Source of the DNA: Halobacteriovorax sp. JY17
GTDB lineage: Bacteria > Bdellovibrionota > Bacteriovoracia > Bacteriovoracales > Bacteriovoracaceae
Direction of reading: 5' to 3'
DNA: 64,000 nt
Assembly: GCF_002753895.1 (NCBI RefSeq)
Contig: NZ_NJER01000001.1
Span: 558,001 to 622,000, forward strand
This document shows, piece after piece, positions 1 to 9,973 of this stretch. The notes beneath the pieces were generated by a model, which ran no database searches, was not told the DNA's origin, and worked only from the letters and a program-made list of their open reading frames with translations. Within the stretch, counting starts at the first letter, position 1; each line of letters starts with the position of its first letter. Made by a program: the position numbers and the translations under genes.

Positions 1-3000
1 GAAGTGATATTTCCTGCAACATCAGTTTGTTTAACTGTGATATTCTTTGTTCCATCTCCATTAGAGAAGTTAATTAATTGACTATAAGTTCCAGCAGGAC
101 AAGTAATATCAAAGCTTGTTTGAATATCTCCACTGAAATTAACATTAATTCCTGTTTCGCAGACCCCTGCTATTGTTGCACTAGAGGTGTGGTAACTTCC
201 ATTGGCCGGAGAAGTAATCGTAAGCCCCGGAGGCGTAGAGTCTACATCAAAGTCGATAGAAGAAACGCTTCTTGAATTACCTGCTAAGTCAGTAAAGTCG
301 ACTCTAAATTTTGCATTACTTATATCTAAACTTGGCGTTGTCCAAGAATAATTAAAAGGAGCGTTTGACAGAGGACCGTTGGAAGAAGTCGTCGTTCCAA
401 GTGTTGACCAAGATGAACCATTGTAGAATGAGACCGTGTAATTTAGAGACGTGCTTGAGTTAAGCTCCGTTGTTGTCCAATTGAGAGTGTTGGAGGCTCC
501 ACCTTTTAGGGCAACTGGGTCTATTGTCGATAATGATGGAAGAACAGTATCGTAAGTGACATCAATACTTGTCGCGGTATTAGAAACATTTGCATGACTA
601 TCTTTTGACCATAATTTTACAGAGTGAATTCCTTGATTTGTTGTCGCCAAAGTAAATGAGAGCGCTGAAGCTGTCGTTGAGCAAGTTTGCCACCCTGCTG
701 CTCCCGCAGAAGGTTTAGATCCTTCATTAATGTAGATCTGAGGTGTGTCTGCACAAGTAGAAGCTGTAAAAGTTGTCGCTGTTGAATTTGTAAAAATTGA
801 CGATGAAAGAGCAACTGCTGGTGGTGCAGGGGCCGTTTTGTCAGTAACAGCTATGGTTACAGTCGCAACTGATAGCGCGTCTATTGTTCCATCATTTGCA
901 ATAAAAGTGAATGAATCAGTACCATGGAAATTAGCGTTGGCATCATAGTTACAAGTGAGGTCTGAACCATAACTTCCTGTTGTAATACAATTTGAAAGCG
1001 TTCCATTTGATGGAGCAGTCATTACTTTATAGTTTAGGGTGTCTCCGTCAATATCTGTTGCATTTGAAAGAGTAATAGATAAAGTGACATTGTCATCTGT
1101 ATTATAATTTTGATCAGCGGCCATTACTGGGCGATCATTAACGGCATTAACTGTTATTGATACAGTTGTATTTGCAATTGAGTCAAGTGCTCCATCATTC
1201 ACTTTATAAGTAAATGAGCCACTACCGTTGTAATTTCCATTTGGAGTATAAGTACAGGCCTGGGCTGTACAGTTTAGAACTCCATTACTTGGATTTCCTA
1301 CTATAATATAAGTTAGAGTGTCTCCCTCTACATCACTTCCAAAGTTTAGAGTGAAGTTAATCGCAGTATCTTCATTTGTTGCGATCGATTGATTTGCTGC
1401 TTTTACAGGAGCGTCGTTTACAGGAGTTACAGTGATAGTCACAGTATTAATTGTCGAATCAAGATTCCCATCATTGACTTTATAAGTGAAAGTATCAGTT
1501 CCGTTAAAGTTTAATGATGGTGTATAACTACAACTTCTTGAAGCTCCTCCTGTACAAGAGAGAGTTCCACTAGCAGTAGATGAAACTACTATGTATGAAA
1601 GAGGATCACTTTCTATATCACTTCCTGCTGTGAGGCTAAAATTTAAAAGTGTATCTTCATTTGTTGAAAGCGATTGAGTTGCGGCAAGAGTAGGAGCATC
1701 ATTTACTGCGCTTATATTAACAGTCACAGTATTAACTGTTGAATCAAGACTTCCATCGTTCACTTTATAGGTAAAAGTAGTAGAACCATTGAAATTTGTC
1801 GCAGGAGTGTAAGTACAGGCTCTAGAAGTTCCTCCTGTACAAGATAAATTTCCTGAAGAAGGATTCGCCACAATAATATAACTTAGTGTATCTAGGTCAA
1901 CGTCAGCACCTGCTGTTAAATTGAAGTTTAGGGCGGTATCCTCTGTTGTCGCAATTATCTGTGTCGCAGCTAACGTTGGAGCGTCATTAACAGCATTAAC
2001 TGTGATAGAAACTGTTGATGAAGTTCCTGACTCTAAACTTCCGTCATAGGCCTTGTAGCTAAATGAATCAGATCCATTGAAGTTACTTGCAGGTGTATAG
2101 TCACAAATAATATCTGTATTCCAAGTTGATGTATTTATACAATTTGAAAGCGTTCCATTACTTGGCGCTGATGTGATTTTATATTGAATTGATCCTGTCG
2201 CAGTTTCTAGGTCAGTTGCTCCACTTAGAGTGACAGCGTAGAGAGTGTCTTCATTAGTCGTAAAAGATTGGTCGGCCAACATTACTGGAGCATCATTAAT
2301 AGCATTGATTGTTATTGTAACTGTAGCCGTTGTAGAATCAAGGGCACCGTCGTTCACTTTATATGTAAAGGTTCTTGTTCCATTCTCATTTGGAGCAGGG
2401 GTATATGTACAAGCAGTAGAAGTTCCTCCCGTACAAGAGAGAGTCCCAGAAGATGGATTTGCAACTACTGAGTATGTCAATGAGGCCGAATCAATATCAG
2501 CACCACTAGTTAAATTAAAGTTTAGAGTTGTATCTTCATTTGTTGAAATTGATTGAGTCGCAGCTAAAGTAGGAGCATCGTTTATTGCATTAATTGTAAA
2601 AGAGATTGTGGCATCACTTGAAGAATCTGTTAATCCATCATTTGCTCTATAAGTAAAAGAGTCTGATCCATTAAAATTTGAATTTGGAGTATAAGTACAA
2701 GTTAAGTCTGTCCCTGGTGAAGTGGTTATACAATTAGAGAGAACTCCATTGGTGGGAGCAGAAATAACTCTATAAGTGATTGTCTGGCTCGGAAGATCAA
2801 TATCAGTAGCATTTGTTATAGTAAAATTAAGAGCAGTATCTTCATTTGTTGAAAAACTCTGTGATGAGGCAATGACTGGTGGATCATTTTGCGCTGAAAT
2901 ATTAATTGTGACAGTGGCAGTAGATGAATTCAAGCTTCCATCATTTACTCTATAAGTAAAGGTTTCAGAGCCATTGTCGTCTCCATCTGGCGTGTAAATA

Positions 3001-6000
3001 CATGCTCTGGAGGTACCTTCGGCGCAATTAAGAGTCCCTGCAATTGGCTGAGAAATTATAGTATAAGTCAGAGTATCATTTTCAATATCTGCACCAGCAT
3101 TTAGAGAGAAATTTAAAACAGTATCCTCATTGGTTGAAACTGTCTGCGTTGCAGCTAGAGTAGGAGCATCATTAACAGGAGTAATTGTTAAATTAACTGT
3201 TACTGTATTAGAGTCGGCCTGCCCGTCGTTGGCCTTATAGGTAAAGCTGTCGACTCCGTTATAATTTGAATTTGGTGTGTATGTACATGTACTCCCATCA
3301 GCTCCTGCACAGTTTAAAGTTCCATTACTCGTTGAAGAGACAATTAAATAGCTAAGAGTATCAAGGTCGATATCTACGCCAGCATTTAGAGAGAAATTTA
3401 AGACATTGTCTTCTGCTATTGTCTCTGTCTGCCCAGAGGCGAGTGTAGGAGAATCGTTAACACTATTTATAGTAAGAGTTACCGTGGCATTGGATACTGA
3501 GTTTGTAACACCATCATAGACTTGGTAAGTAAATGTATCACTACCATTATAATTTGCATTTGGTGTGTAAGTACAATCTCTATCTGTTGAGTAAGAAGAC
3601 GCATCGATGCAAGAGGAGAGTACTCCATTTGAAGGAGCGCTTATTAATTTATAAGAGAGTGTTTGCGCAGGAACATCAATGTCAGTACCTGTACTTAAGG
3701 TAAAGTTTGAAGAGATATCTTCATTTGTACTTATACTTTGATCTATTCCTATTACAGGAGCATCGTTTACTGGATTAATAGTTAAAGTTACTGTTGTTAT
3801 ATTTGCCGAATTTTCAGCTCCATCATTAACTCTGTAAGTAAAACTGTCGCTACCGTTGAAGTTTGCATTAGGAGTGTAGGTACAGTTTATATCAGCGTCA
3901 GCGGCCATACACCCTGTTAGTGATCCATTACTAGTTGTTGATACAATTGAGTAAGTAATCGTATCACCATCAATATCAGAACCTGTCGTAACATTGAAAG
4001 AAAATGGCGTATCTTCATTAGTAGAAGAGGCCATATCTGCTCCTGACGTAGGAGCATTATTAAGAGAATTATAATTTAGTGTTGAAGAAACATTATCACT
4101 ACCACATGACCAATTTAAGGTCGCCGATTTAGCGCCTTTAGAAGCAGGTGTAGGTCTAACCATAATATCACAGCTAGAAGAGACAGCTAGGTCATTAGTA
4201 GAACAATTATCTGTTGTAATTTCAAATTCAGCACTGTTGGTTCCACTAAGTGTTGGAAGAGTACAGAAGTCTGAACTTGCTTGACCAGTGTTTGAAACCG
4301 TAAAAGTATGATTTGCTCCATTAGATTGATTAGCAGTATTGGCAAAATTATATGTCGTTGGAGATATTGAAAGAATTGGCTTACTGATTGCTGTATCAGA
4401 TGTTTCTAAAACACGTGAGTTTCCAAGAGAGTCTTCAAAGCTTACTCTAAAGCGAGCATTACTCACTAGTATATTTGGAAGTGCGTAGGAGAGAGTATAG
4501 GTTTGATTATTAATTTCACCTGCTACTGTTGCAATATTTCCAATATTGCTCCAACTTGATCCATCAAAGAAGTCGACGATGAAACTCTTTGTTCCATCGT
4601 TATTCTTCTCTGTTGCATCCCACTTTATATCAATAGTTCTATCTGCTCGGTAATTTGAGGCCATAGAATTAAAGGCAAGGCTTGGTTCAGTAGTATCAAT
4701 TTCAAGTGTTAATATTTTTGCGGAACTAATATTTCCATTTACATCCATTGCCCATAAGTTAAGATCAACATTACCATCCACATTTTTTTGAACTAGGTAA
4801 GAGAGGTTTTGAATTGATGCATTCGAGCAAGCAATGTTGAAATCACTATTGCTTGGGTTAGTGCCATCTTCTGTGATTGCAAGATTTGAAAACGTTTCAC
4901 AATTATCAAAAACTCCCGGTGTTGTTTCGTTTCCAGTCATGATATCTAGAGTTATATTTCTAGTCGAAGTTGGATTCGTATTTGCCACGTTGAGAGAGAA
5001 GTTTGGTGCAACGACAACATAAGTATCTGCTACTGGGATAGTATATTCTAATTGATTGAATGGAAGACTTGTATCTATATCTAGGTCTCCAGAATTCTTC
5101 TTTCCAACCTTTAAAACAACGTTGTAAGTAGAGACTGAATTAGCACTAGGAGTGAAGCTCCATGAAGCTGCATTAGAAACCTTAGCGCCATTTAGTGACC
5201 ACTCATATCCAATTTCGTAGTCGCTACTCCAGTGAGCTGTATTGACCGTGAATGTATATGGAGACTTTTCGTTTAAAGACTCTTGAACATCTAACGAATT
5301 TATATCGGGGGCAGAAGTTAAGAGAAGCTCTGGACTATTTCCTTGAAAAGTTTCTTGAAAAGTAGAGTTTAATCCTATCGTATCTTTTAATTTTATATAG
5401 ACTTCTTCCTCTGAGTTAGTCGCTTCAGTGTTCAGTTCTAATTCTTCAGTGACTTGATGAAGAATATTATTATCTATTTTGTCTATCTCAATATCTAAAC
5501 TTGTTCTAATCACTTTTGAGATCAGAGTTGTTGCTGGACCTAGGTCTTGCTCTTCGAAGAAATCAGTCACAATCCTCTGATAATTCTTTGTACAGCCTGA
5601 TGTTCTTAACATATATTTGGTTGGTGTTTCTGTATTTAAGTTAAGTTCATTTGGATCAAAGAAGAATTCGGTATCTGCATTAAGGTCTTCTTGATTGATT
5701 GGGTTATCCGCAATAACTGACATAGACTCAATATCAAAGAGTTCAATCTTTGGATTTAAACAAGTTGCAGAATAAGCAGAGTTCATAAAAGGATTGGAAT
5801 TCGCTCTGACTATTGATCCTAGTAGTGCAGGAATTCTACCTTTAATCTGCTTTGTTTTTGTTGAATTCTTTGAAGTGCTTTCTACTTTCTTAGAACTCTC
5901 TTTTGTAGGAGTCGGCTCATCAGCCTTTTGAACGTCTTTTGTTGCTATCCCATAGCTCGTATCCGCAGGAGCCTTGCGAGTAACTTCTTTATCTTTGACT

Positions 6001-6365
6001 AATGTGAAAGAATCATCTGGAATATAGAGAGAAGTATTATCTGCTTCAAGAATTGAGTTTATTTTATCAGCAGTTGCCAGTCTCTTAGTATTTAGTTTTT
6101 TCTTCTTCTTTATATTTTTTGGAGAACTTAATTGTGTGTACTCTTCATCCACAGGGAGTGCAGAAGCAGGAAGTCTTCCTAGTTGAGTCTTCTTAGCTTC
6201 CAACTTACTTGTTGATCTCTTTATTAACTTATACTTTCTTTGAAACTTCTTTGAAGGTTTAGTTTGGTCTCTTAATTGTTCGCTCTCTGATGTATTTTTG
6301 AATGTAAGTTTCCCTACAACCAGGATGGAGAGAAAAGTTATTGTAAATATTGATTTCTTAACAAT
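1..6365 (-). CDS. Giant secreted tandem-repeat surface protein (C-terminus outside window)
   Basis: The frame is open for at least 2,121 codons to the window edge. The N-terminus has a lysine-rich start and a hydrophobic stretch (signal peptide or anchor), then a low-complexity Lys/Ser/Thr region to about residue 190. Around residues 690-760 there is a choice-of-anchor-D-like segment (ISPTTYNFA, then SNTGQAS). Eleven copies of a ~98-residue Ig/cadherin-like repeat follow, of the kind called tandem-95, each with NDAP, TNEDT, YTPNxNFNGSDxFTYKVNDG and usually a Cys pair. Further Ig-like domains follow. This is typical of surface adhesins, but the ligand is unknown. The start is uncertain: TTG at 6365 keeps the frame but sits 15 nt from the GGA of the ribosome site, while the well-spaced ATG at 6375 hits TAA after five codons. 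Confidence 0.85.
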   Translation of the reverse strand, partial: MVKKSIFTITFLSILVVGKLTFKNTSESEQLRDQTKPSKKFQRKYKLIKRSTSKLEAKKTQLGRLPASALPVDEEYTQLSSPKNIKKKKKLNTKRLATADKINSILEADNTSLYIPDDSFTLVKDKEVTRKAPADTSYGIATKDVQKADEPTPTKESSKKVESTSKNSTKTKQIKGRIPALLGSIVRANSNPFMNSAYSATCLNPKIELFDIESMSVIADNPINQEDLNADTEFFFDPNELNLNTETPTKYMLRTSGCTKNYQRIVTDFFEEQDLGPATTLISKVIRTSLDIEIDKIDNNILHQVTEELELNTEATNSEEEVYIKLKDTIGLNSTFQETFQGNSPELLLTSAPDINSLDVQESLNEKSPYTFTVNTAHWSSDYEIGYEWSLNGAKVSNAASWSFTPSANSVSTYNVVLKVGKKNSGDLDIDTSLPFNQLEYTIPVADTYVVVAPNFSLNVANTNPTSTRNITLDIMTGNETTPGVFDNCETFSNLAITEDGTNPSNSDFNIACSNASIQNLSYLVQKNVDGNVDLNLWAMDVNGNISSAKILTLEIDTTEPSLAFNSMASNYRADRTIDIKWDATEKNNDGTKSFIVDFFDGSSWSNIGNIATVAGEINNQTYTLSYALPNILVSNARFRVSFEDSLGNSRVLETSDTAISKPILSISPTTYNFANTANQSNGANHTFTVSNTGQASSDFCTLPTLSGTNSAEFEITTDNCSTNDLAVSSSCDIMVRPTPASKGAKSATLNWSCGSDNVSSTLNYNSLNNAPTSGADMASSTNEDTPFSFNVTTGSDIDGDTITYSIVSTTSNGSLTGCMAADADINCTYTPNANFNGSDSFTYRVNDGAENSANITTVTLTINPVNDAPVIGIDQSISTNEDISSNFTLSTGTDIDVPAQTLSYKLISAPSNGVLSSCIDASSYSTDRDCTYTPNANYNGSDTFTYQVYDGVTNSVSNATVTLTINSVNDSPTLASGQTETIAEDNVLNFSLNAGVDIDLDTLSYLIVSSTSNGTLNCAGADGSTCTYTPNSNYNGVDSFTYKANDGQADSNTVTVNLTITPVNDAPTLAATQTVSTNEDTVLNFSLNAGADIENDTLTYTIISQPIAGTLNCAEGTSRACIYTPDGDDNGSETFTYRVNDGSLNSSTATVTINISAQNDPPVIASSQSFSTNEDTALNFTITNATDIDLPSQTITYRVISAPTNGVLSNCITTSPGTDLTCTYTPNSNFNGSDSFTYRANDGLTDSSSDATISFTINAINDAPTLAATQSISTNEDTTLNFNLTSGADIDSASLTYSVVANPSSGTLSCTGGTSTACTYTPAPNENGTRTFTYKVNDGALDSTTATVTITINAINDAPVMLADQSFTTNEDTLYAVTLSGATDLETATGSIQYKITSAPSNGTLSNCINTSTWNTDIICDYTPASNFNGSDSFSYKAYDGSLESGTSSTVSITVNAVNDAPTLAATQIIATTEDTALNFNLTAGADVDLDTLSYIIVANPSSGNLSCTGGTSRACTYTPATNFNGSTTFTYKVNDGSLDSTVNTVTVNISAVNDAPTLAATQSLSTNEDTLLNFSLTAGSDIESDPLSYIVVSSTASGTLSCTGGASRSCSYTPSLNFNGTDTFTYKVNDGNLDSTINTVTITVTPVNDAPVKAANQSIATNEDTAINFTLNFGSDVEGDTLTYIIVGNPSNGVLNCTAQACTYTPNGNYNGSGSFTYKVNDGALDSIANTTVSITVNAVNDRPVMAADQNYNTDDNVTLSITLSNATDIDGDTLNYKVMTAPSNGTLSNCITTGSYGSDLTCNYDANANFHGTDSFTFIANDGTIDALSVATVTIAVTDKTAPAPPAVALSSSIFTNSTATTFTASTCADTPQIYINEGSKPSAGAAGWQTCSTTASALSFTLATTNQGIHSVKLWSKDSHANVSNTATSIDVTYDTVLPSLSTIDPVALKGGASNTLNWTTTELNSSTSLNYTVSFYNGSSWSTLGTTTSSNGPLSNAPFNYSWTTPSLDISNAKFRVDFTDLAGNSRSVSSIDFDVDSTPPGLTITSPANGSYHTSSATIAGVCETGINVNFSGDIQTSFDITCPAGTYSQLINFSNGDGTKNITVKQTDVAGNIT
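838..4061 (-). repeat. Eleven tandem ~293-bp coding repeats
   Basis: Within the giant surface gene, the encoded NDAP/NNAP motif recurs eleven times at about 98-residue spacing. Copies diverge in sequence but keep TNEDTxLNF, DxDxDTLTY and NGSDxFTYKxNDG. The DNA copies are far from identical, so recent expansion is not evident. Boundaries are approximate. Confidence 0.85.
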
Positions 6366-6525
6366 TGACGTCATAGAGTTCCTTTCGTCAATTTTACAAT
6401 TATTCTAAAGAAATCTTAAGTTTTATCTGTTTTCAGTAGGTTATGAGAGGTAGAAAAAGCCGCAAGGATTCATAGTACACCAAAAAGATGGCACTTTTCT
6501 TAAGGTTATTTGTAATTTAAGCTAC

Positions 6526-8142
6526 TTAGTGGGATTTCTTGAAGTCTGATGTTGAATAGAACTCAACTTCCTCATTCTTCTCCATAACAAGCTTTAGGTC
6601 CCACTCGCTTCTAACGGCGAAGCAAGGACGAGACTTATTGTCATAGACAATATTTGATCCATTTTTTTGAATAAACTTATCTCTTTGAATATCATTTTTA
6701 AACTTAAGCCAGCGAACACCTACGAAGCCGTAAGTTTCATATTCACCGCGTACATTATATTCATCTTCAAGTCTATGTTTGACGACTTCAAATTGAAGAA
6801 CACCAACAGCTCCAAGAATTTTTTCTGGACTTGTATGTCTTCTAAAGAGCTGAACAGTTCCTTCTTCTGAGAGTTGCTGCAGCCCTTTGTCTAACTGCTT
6901 TGCTTTCATTGGATCTCTTAGAAGAACTTTTCTAAAAATTTCAGGAGCAAAATTTGGGATACCTGTAAATTCTATTTTCTCTCCATTAGTGAATGTATCA
7001 CCAATTTGAAATTTTCCTGTATCGTGAAGGCCAATGATGTCTCCAGGATAAGCTCTCTCAGTTATCTCTCTATCTTGTGCTTGAAAAATGAGAGGAGTGG
7101 CAATCTTAATATCTTTGCCAGTTCTCACATGGTGAATTTTAGTATTTCTTTCAAAGACACCTGAACAAACTCTCATAAAGGCGACTCTGTCTCTATGCTT
7201 CTTATCCATATTGGCCTGAATTTTAAAAATAAAACCAGTAAAATTCTTCTCTGTTGGAAGAACTTCTCTCACATCAGATTTCTCATCAAAAGGGGCTAAT
7301 CTCACTTCTCTAGGAGCAGGTCCGGGGCCACTTCCTGAAATCATATCGAGAGTTTCTTTGACTCCAAAATTGTGAAGTGCTGTCCCAAAGAAGACCGGAG
7401 TCATAATCCCTGCCAGAAATTCTTCCTCAATAAATTCAGGCATCATCTCTTTTATCATTTCGAGATCTTCTTCTAACTTTTCTACAAGTGGAAGGCCTAC
7501 ATAACTGAGAACTTTTTCCGCTCTTAGATCGCTTGCATCTAAAATCGTTGCACTGTCTGGATCATTTCCTTCATCAAAGCTTCTAATTGTCTTAGAGGCA
7601 ATGTCATAGACTCCTTTAAAGTCAACTCCACTTCCTACTGGCCAAGTCATTGGCACGCATTGAATAGAGCAAATCTCCTCTACGTTATCAATAAGCTCAA
7701 ATGGGTCCATGGCATCACGGTCAAATTTATTCATAAATGTAACAATAGGAGTATCTCTTAGGCGACAAACTTCCATAAGTTTCTTCGTTTGTTCTTCCAC
7801 ACCCTTAGCAGAGTCGATCATCATAAGAACTGATTCAACGGCCGTGAGTGTTCTATAAGTATCTTCAGAGAAGTCCTTGTGCCCAGGAGTATCTAATAAG
7901 TGCATTGCTCTCTTATTATAAGGAAAGGACATTACAGATGAGGTAATCGAGATCCCTCTCTCTTTTTCCATTTCCATCCAGTCAGACTTTGCGTAATTTC
8001 CTTGCTTAGACTTTACCATTCCCATGTCGCGTACAACACGACCAAACCAGAGAAGCTTCTCGGTCATAGTTGTCTTCCCCGCATCCGGGTGAGAGATAAT
8101 GGCGAATGTGCAACGAGGTTTCTCGTTAATTGGTAGAGACAT
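6526..8142 (-). CDS. prfC: Peptide chain release factor 3 (RF3)
   Basis: A 538-residue translational GTPase of the usual RF3 length. The G1 loop SHPDAGKTT is at residues 17-25, followed by the G3 motif DTPGHKDF and the G4 motif NKFDRD. The downstream beta-barrel and C-terminal domains are full length. RF3 recycles RF1/RF2 from the ribosome after peptide release. An AAAGGA ribosome site lies shortly before the ATG. The 150 bp between it and the surface-protein gene show no clear terminator. Identification by family is firm. Confidence 0.97.
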   Translation of the reverse strand: MSLPINEKPRCTFAIISHPDAGKTTMTEKLLWFGRVVRDMGMVKSKQGNYAKSDWMEMEKERGISITSSVMSFPYNKRAMHLLDTPGHKDFSEDTYRTLTAVESVLMMIDSAKGVEEQTKKLMEVCRLRDTPIVTFMNKFDRDAMDPFELIDNVEEICSIQCVPMTWPVGSGVDFKGVYDIASKTIRSFDEGNDPDSATILDASDLRAEKVLSYVGLPLVEKLEEDLEMIKEMMPEFIEEEFLAGIMTPVFFGTALHNFGVKETLDMISGSGPGPAPREVRLAPFDEKSDVREVLPTEKNFTGFIFKIQANMDKKHRDRVAFMRVCSGVFERNTKIHHVRTGKDIKIATPLIFQAQDREITERAYPGDIIGLHDTGKFQIGDTFTNGEKIEFTGIPNFAPEIFRKVLLRDPMKAKQLDKGLQQLSEEGTVQLFRRHTSPEKILGAVGVLQFEVVKHRLEDEYNVRGEYETYGFVGVRWLKFKNDIQRDKFIQKNGSNIVYDNKSRPCFAVRSEWDLKLVMEKNEEVEFYSTSDFKKSH

Positions 8143-8286
8143 GTCTAATCCTTTTATGTTTTTAGGTAGTTATAGCGCATCTAGAGACAAGCGTAAATCA
8201 GAATTTGGACTTCCTGATCTTGAATACTTAGAACTAAAAAGGATCGTAAATAAATGTCGTGATAATGGGTCTTCTTCCTTTATAAA

Positions 8287-8853
8287 TTATGGATACATAT
8301 TAATCGGTGTTCCTTTCTTAACGAGTTCGAAGATCTCATCCATTTCACTATCTGTGACAGCAACACATCCGTTGGTCCAATCAAAGAACGGGTAGAAGTA
8401 ATCTCTCGCCCAGTTTTCAACGGTGTCGGCCTCTATTCCAAGTTTCGCGGCGAAGTCTCTAACTGATTTATTAACCTTATATGGGTTGCCGTGAATGAGA
8501 ATCATTCCTCCTAGTTGGTCTTCTGGGATTCCTCTAACTCTCGCATTGTGCTTATCTTTCCAATTTGGATAATCAATTAAAAGAGACTTTGGAAATCTTG
8601 TATTCTTTCTCTTCTTTGAAATTTTATAAAATCCTACGGGAGTTTGATTATCTCCTTCTCTTTGCTTGGCCCTCGCTATGAAGAGAGGGTTATTATAAGA
8701 GATGGAGAGTTTGATATTATAAGTCTTATAAAGTTCTTTGCCACTCCAAAGCTGCATCTCTCTCTTCTTTTTGAAGACAACAATATGAGTGATGTCTTCA
8801 GCAAAGATTGATGTACTTAAAATAATAAATATTAGAGCAAATATTTTCTTCAT
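8287..8853 (-). CDS. L,D-transpeptidase (YkuD family), periplasmic
   Basis: A 188-residue protein with a signal peptide (MKKIFALIFIILSTSIFA). The YkuD catalytic signature is visible: His121 in LIHGNPY and the nucleophile Cys163 in TNGCVAV, followed by D/E-rich TDSEMDEIF. Such enzymes form 3-3 peptidoglycan cross-links or attach or trim peptidoglycan-linked groups. It lies 17 bp downstream of a lytic transglycosylase gene on the same strand, so the pair is probably a cell-wall operon. In a predatory relative it could act on its own or prey wall, which cannot be decided here. Confidence 0.92.
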   Translation of the reverse strand: MKKIFALIFIILSTSIFAEDITHIVVFKKKREMQLWSGKELYKTYNIKLSISYNNPLFIARAKQREGDNQTPVGFYKISKKRKNTRFPKSLLIDYPNWKDKHNARVRGIPEDQLGGMILIHGNPYKVNKSVRDFAAKLGIEADTVENWARDYFYPFFDWTNGCVAVTDSEMDEIFELVKKGTPINMYP

Positions 8854-8870
8854 TAAATTCCCTTCTTATA

Positions 8871-9467
8871 TTACTTACAGCTTGGAAAGTTCTTTTGTAG
8901 TAAACTTGATACTTGCTTGAGCTTACCTACTGTTACTGTCTTTTTTACACTTGCGATATAGACTTTATATGGAGTTCTAAGTGTTGACCAATATCTTGCC
9001 GCGCCCTTATTTCCACTTGAGAGAACTTGGTCTTTTGCAATCCAAGTTTTCATAATAGCAAGACCGCATCTTATATTTGTTTTTGAGTCTTTAAGGGCCT
9101 CTACTGATGTTGCCCCTTTACAACCGTTATTCTTGTAAAGCTTTGAAATGGATTTTGGAGAAATCTGTAAGAGACCTGTACTTGTATTTCCATTATTTTC
9201 ACCAAAGGTAGTGTTTGGATTATAAGAAGATTCAAAATTTGTAATACTTGCCACTAAGTGTGAGAAGAAAGTTTCTCTCTCGTCTTGACTGAAGGAATCA
9301 TAGCTAGGGCACACATTCTTTATATCGCTAATATTGTAATCAGCAAGTGAGCTAAACTCATCTTGAATAATGATTTTTGCCTCTTTTTGAACTGAACTAT
9401 AATTCATTCTAGCTGCTGAGGCATTGATACTTAACGATAGAACTAAAAATGTAAATAGACTCTTCAT
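8871..9467 (-). CDS. Lytic transglycosylase SLT-domain protein
   Basis: A 198-residue secreted protein. The start at 9467 was chosen because GGAGAAAG lies 5 nt before it and a signal peptide (MKSLFTFLVLSLSINASA) begins there; an in-frame upstream start at 9494 would add nine residues and lacks support. The SLT fold is shown by catalytic Glu79 in NFESSYNP, then the GENNGNTSTGLLQIS motif. These enzymes cleave glycan strands of murein to 1,6-anhydro products. It is co-directional with and 17 bp upstream of the L,D-transpeptidase gene. Confidence 0.88.
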   Translation of the reverse strand: MKSLFTFLVLSLSINASAARMNYSSVQKEAKIIIQDEFSSLADYNISDIKNVCPSYDSFSQDERETFFSHLVASITNFESSYNPNTTFGENNGNTSTGLLQISPKSISKLYKNNGCKGATSVEALKDSKTNIRCGLAIMKTWIAKDQVLSSGNKGAARYWSTLRTPYKVYIASVKKTVTVGKLKQVSSLLQKNFPSCK

Positions 9468-9583
9468 CTTTACTTTCTCCAATAGAAAATCCATGGCTAA
9501 ATTTAATTCATTTTGAGATGCTTTAGTAGGGCGAGAGAAGTAATTACTAAGACCGTATAAAGTTTAGACACTTTCTTTGAGCA

Positions 9584-9613
9584 TTAACTTGTAAAGTATA
9601 TTTATGGTATAAT
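9584..9613 (+). promoter_or_regulatory. Promoter for 9620, leaderless type
   Basis: TTAACT (9584-9589), 18-nt spacer, TATAAT (9608-9613). The ATG at 9620 follows 6 nt after the -10, so transcription should start at or next to the start codon; no ribosome site is present. Confidence 0.65.
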
Positions 9614-9619
9614 TAGAGT

Positions 9620-9973
9620 ATGAGCAATCTAAGAGAAATGAAGTGTATCCCTTGTAGTGGCGAAGTTCCGCCACTAGATATCGTTTTAAAGAGAAAGCTT
9701 AAGGACGAGATCCATCTTGAATGGAAGTTCACCCACAATGAAACAAGACTTCGTAGGGAGTTAAAATTAAGTAATTTCTCCGAAGCTTTAGAGCTTGCAA
9801 ACCTTATAGGAGCTCTAGCAGAAGAAGAGTGGCATCATCCAGAACTTGTCATAGGTTTTGGACATCTTGACATAGAAATCTGGACGCATAAAATAGATAA
9901 TCTAGTTGAAAGCGATTTTATTTTCGCTTCAAAAGTCGATCAAATTATTGAAAAGGTAAATTTTGTAAAATGA
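9620..9973 (+). CDS. Pterin-4a-carbinolamine dehydratase
   Basis: A 117-residue member of the PCD/DCoH family. The signature EEWHHPEL (His72, His73, Pro74), then DIEIWTHKID (Trp88, His90) and a terminal D..FASKVD helix are all present. The family dehydrates 4a-hydroxy-tetrahydropterin after aromatic hydroxylation. No aromatic hydroxylase gene is nearby. The N-terminal CIPCSGEVPPL matches the family's CxxC-type leader. The start has no ribosome site but a consensus -10 sits 6 nt upstream, suggesting a leaderless message. The next gene overlaps by ATGA. Confidence 0.93.
   Translation: MSNLREMKCIPCSGEVPPLDIVLKRKLKDEIHLEWKFTHNETRLRRELKLSNFSEALELANLIGALAEEEWHHPELVIGFGHLDIEIWTHKIDNLVESDFIFASKVDQIIEKVNFVK

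Noticed and set aside
2245-2556. 103-codon open frame on the plus strand inside the surface gene
   Set aside because: It is antisense to conserved repeat codons, lacks a ribosome site, and similar frames appear in other copies.
838-4061. Regular ~293-bp periodicity that could suggest a satellite or CRISPR-like array
   Set aside because: The period equals a protein repeat in an open frame, the copies diverge at DNA level, and there is no short palindromic repeat with spacers.
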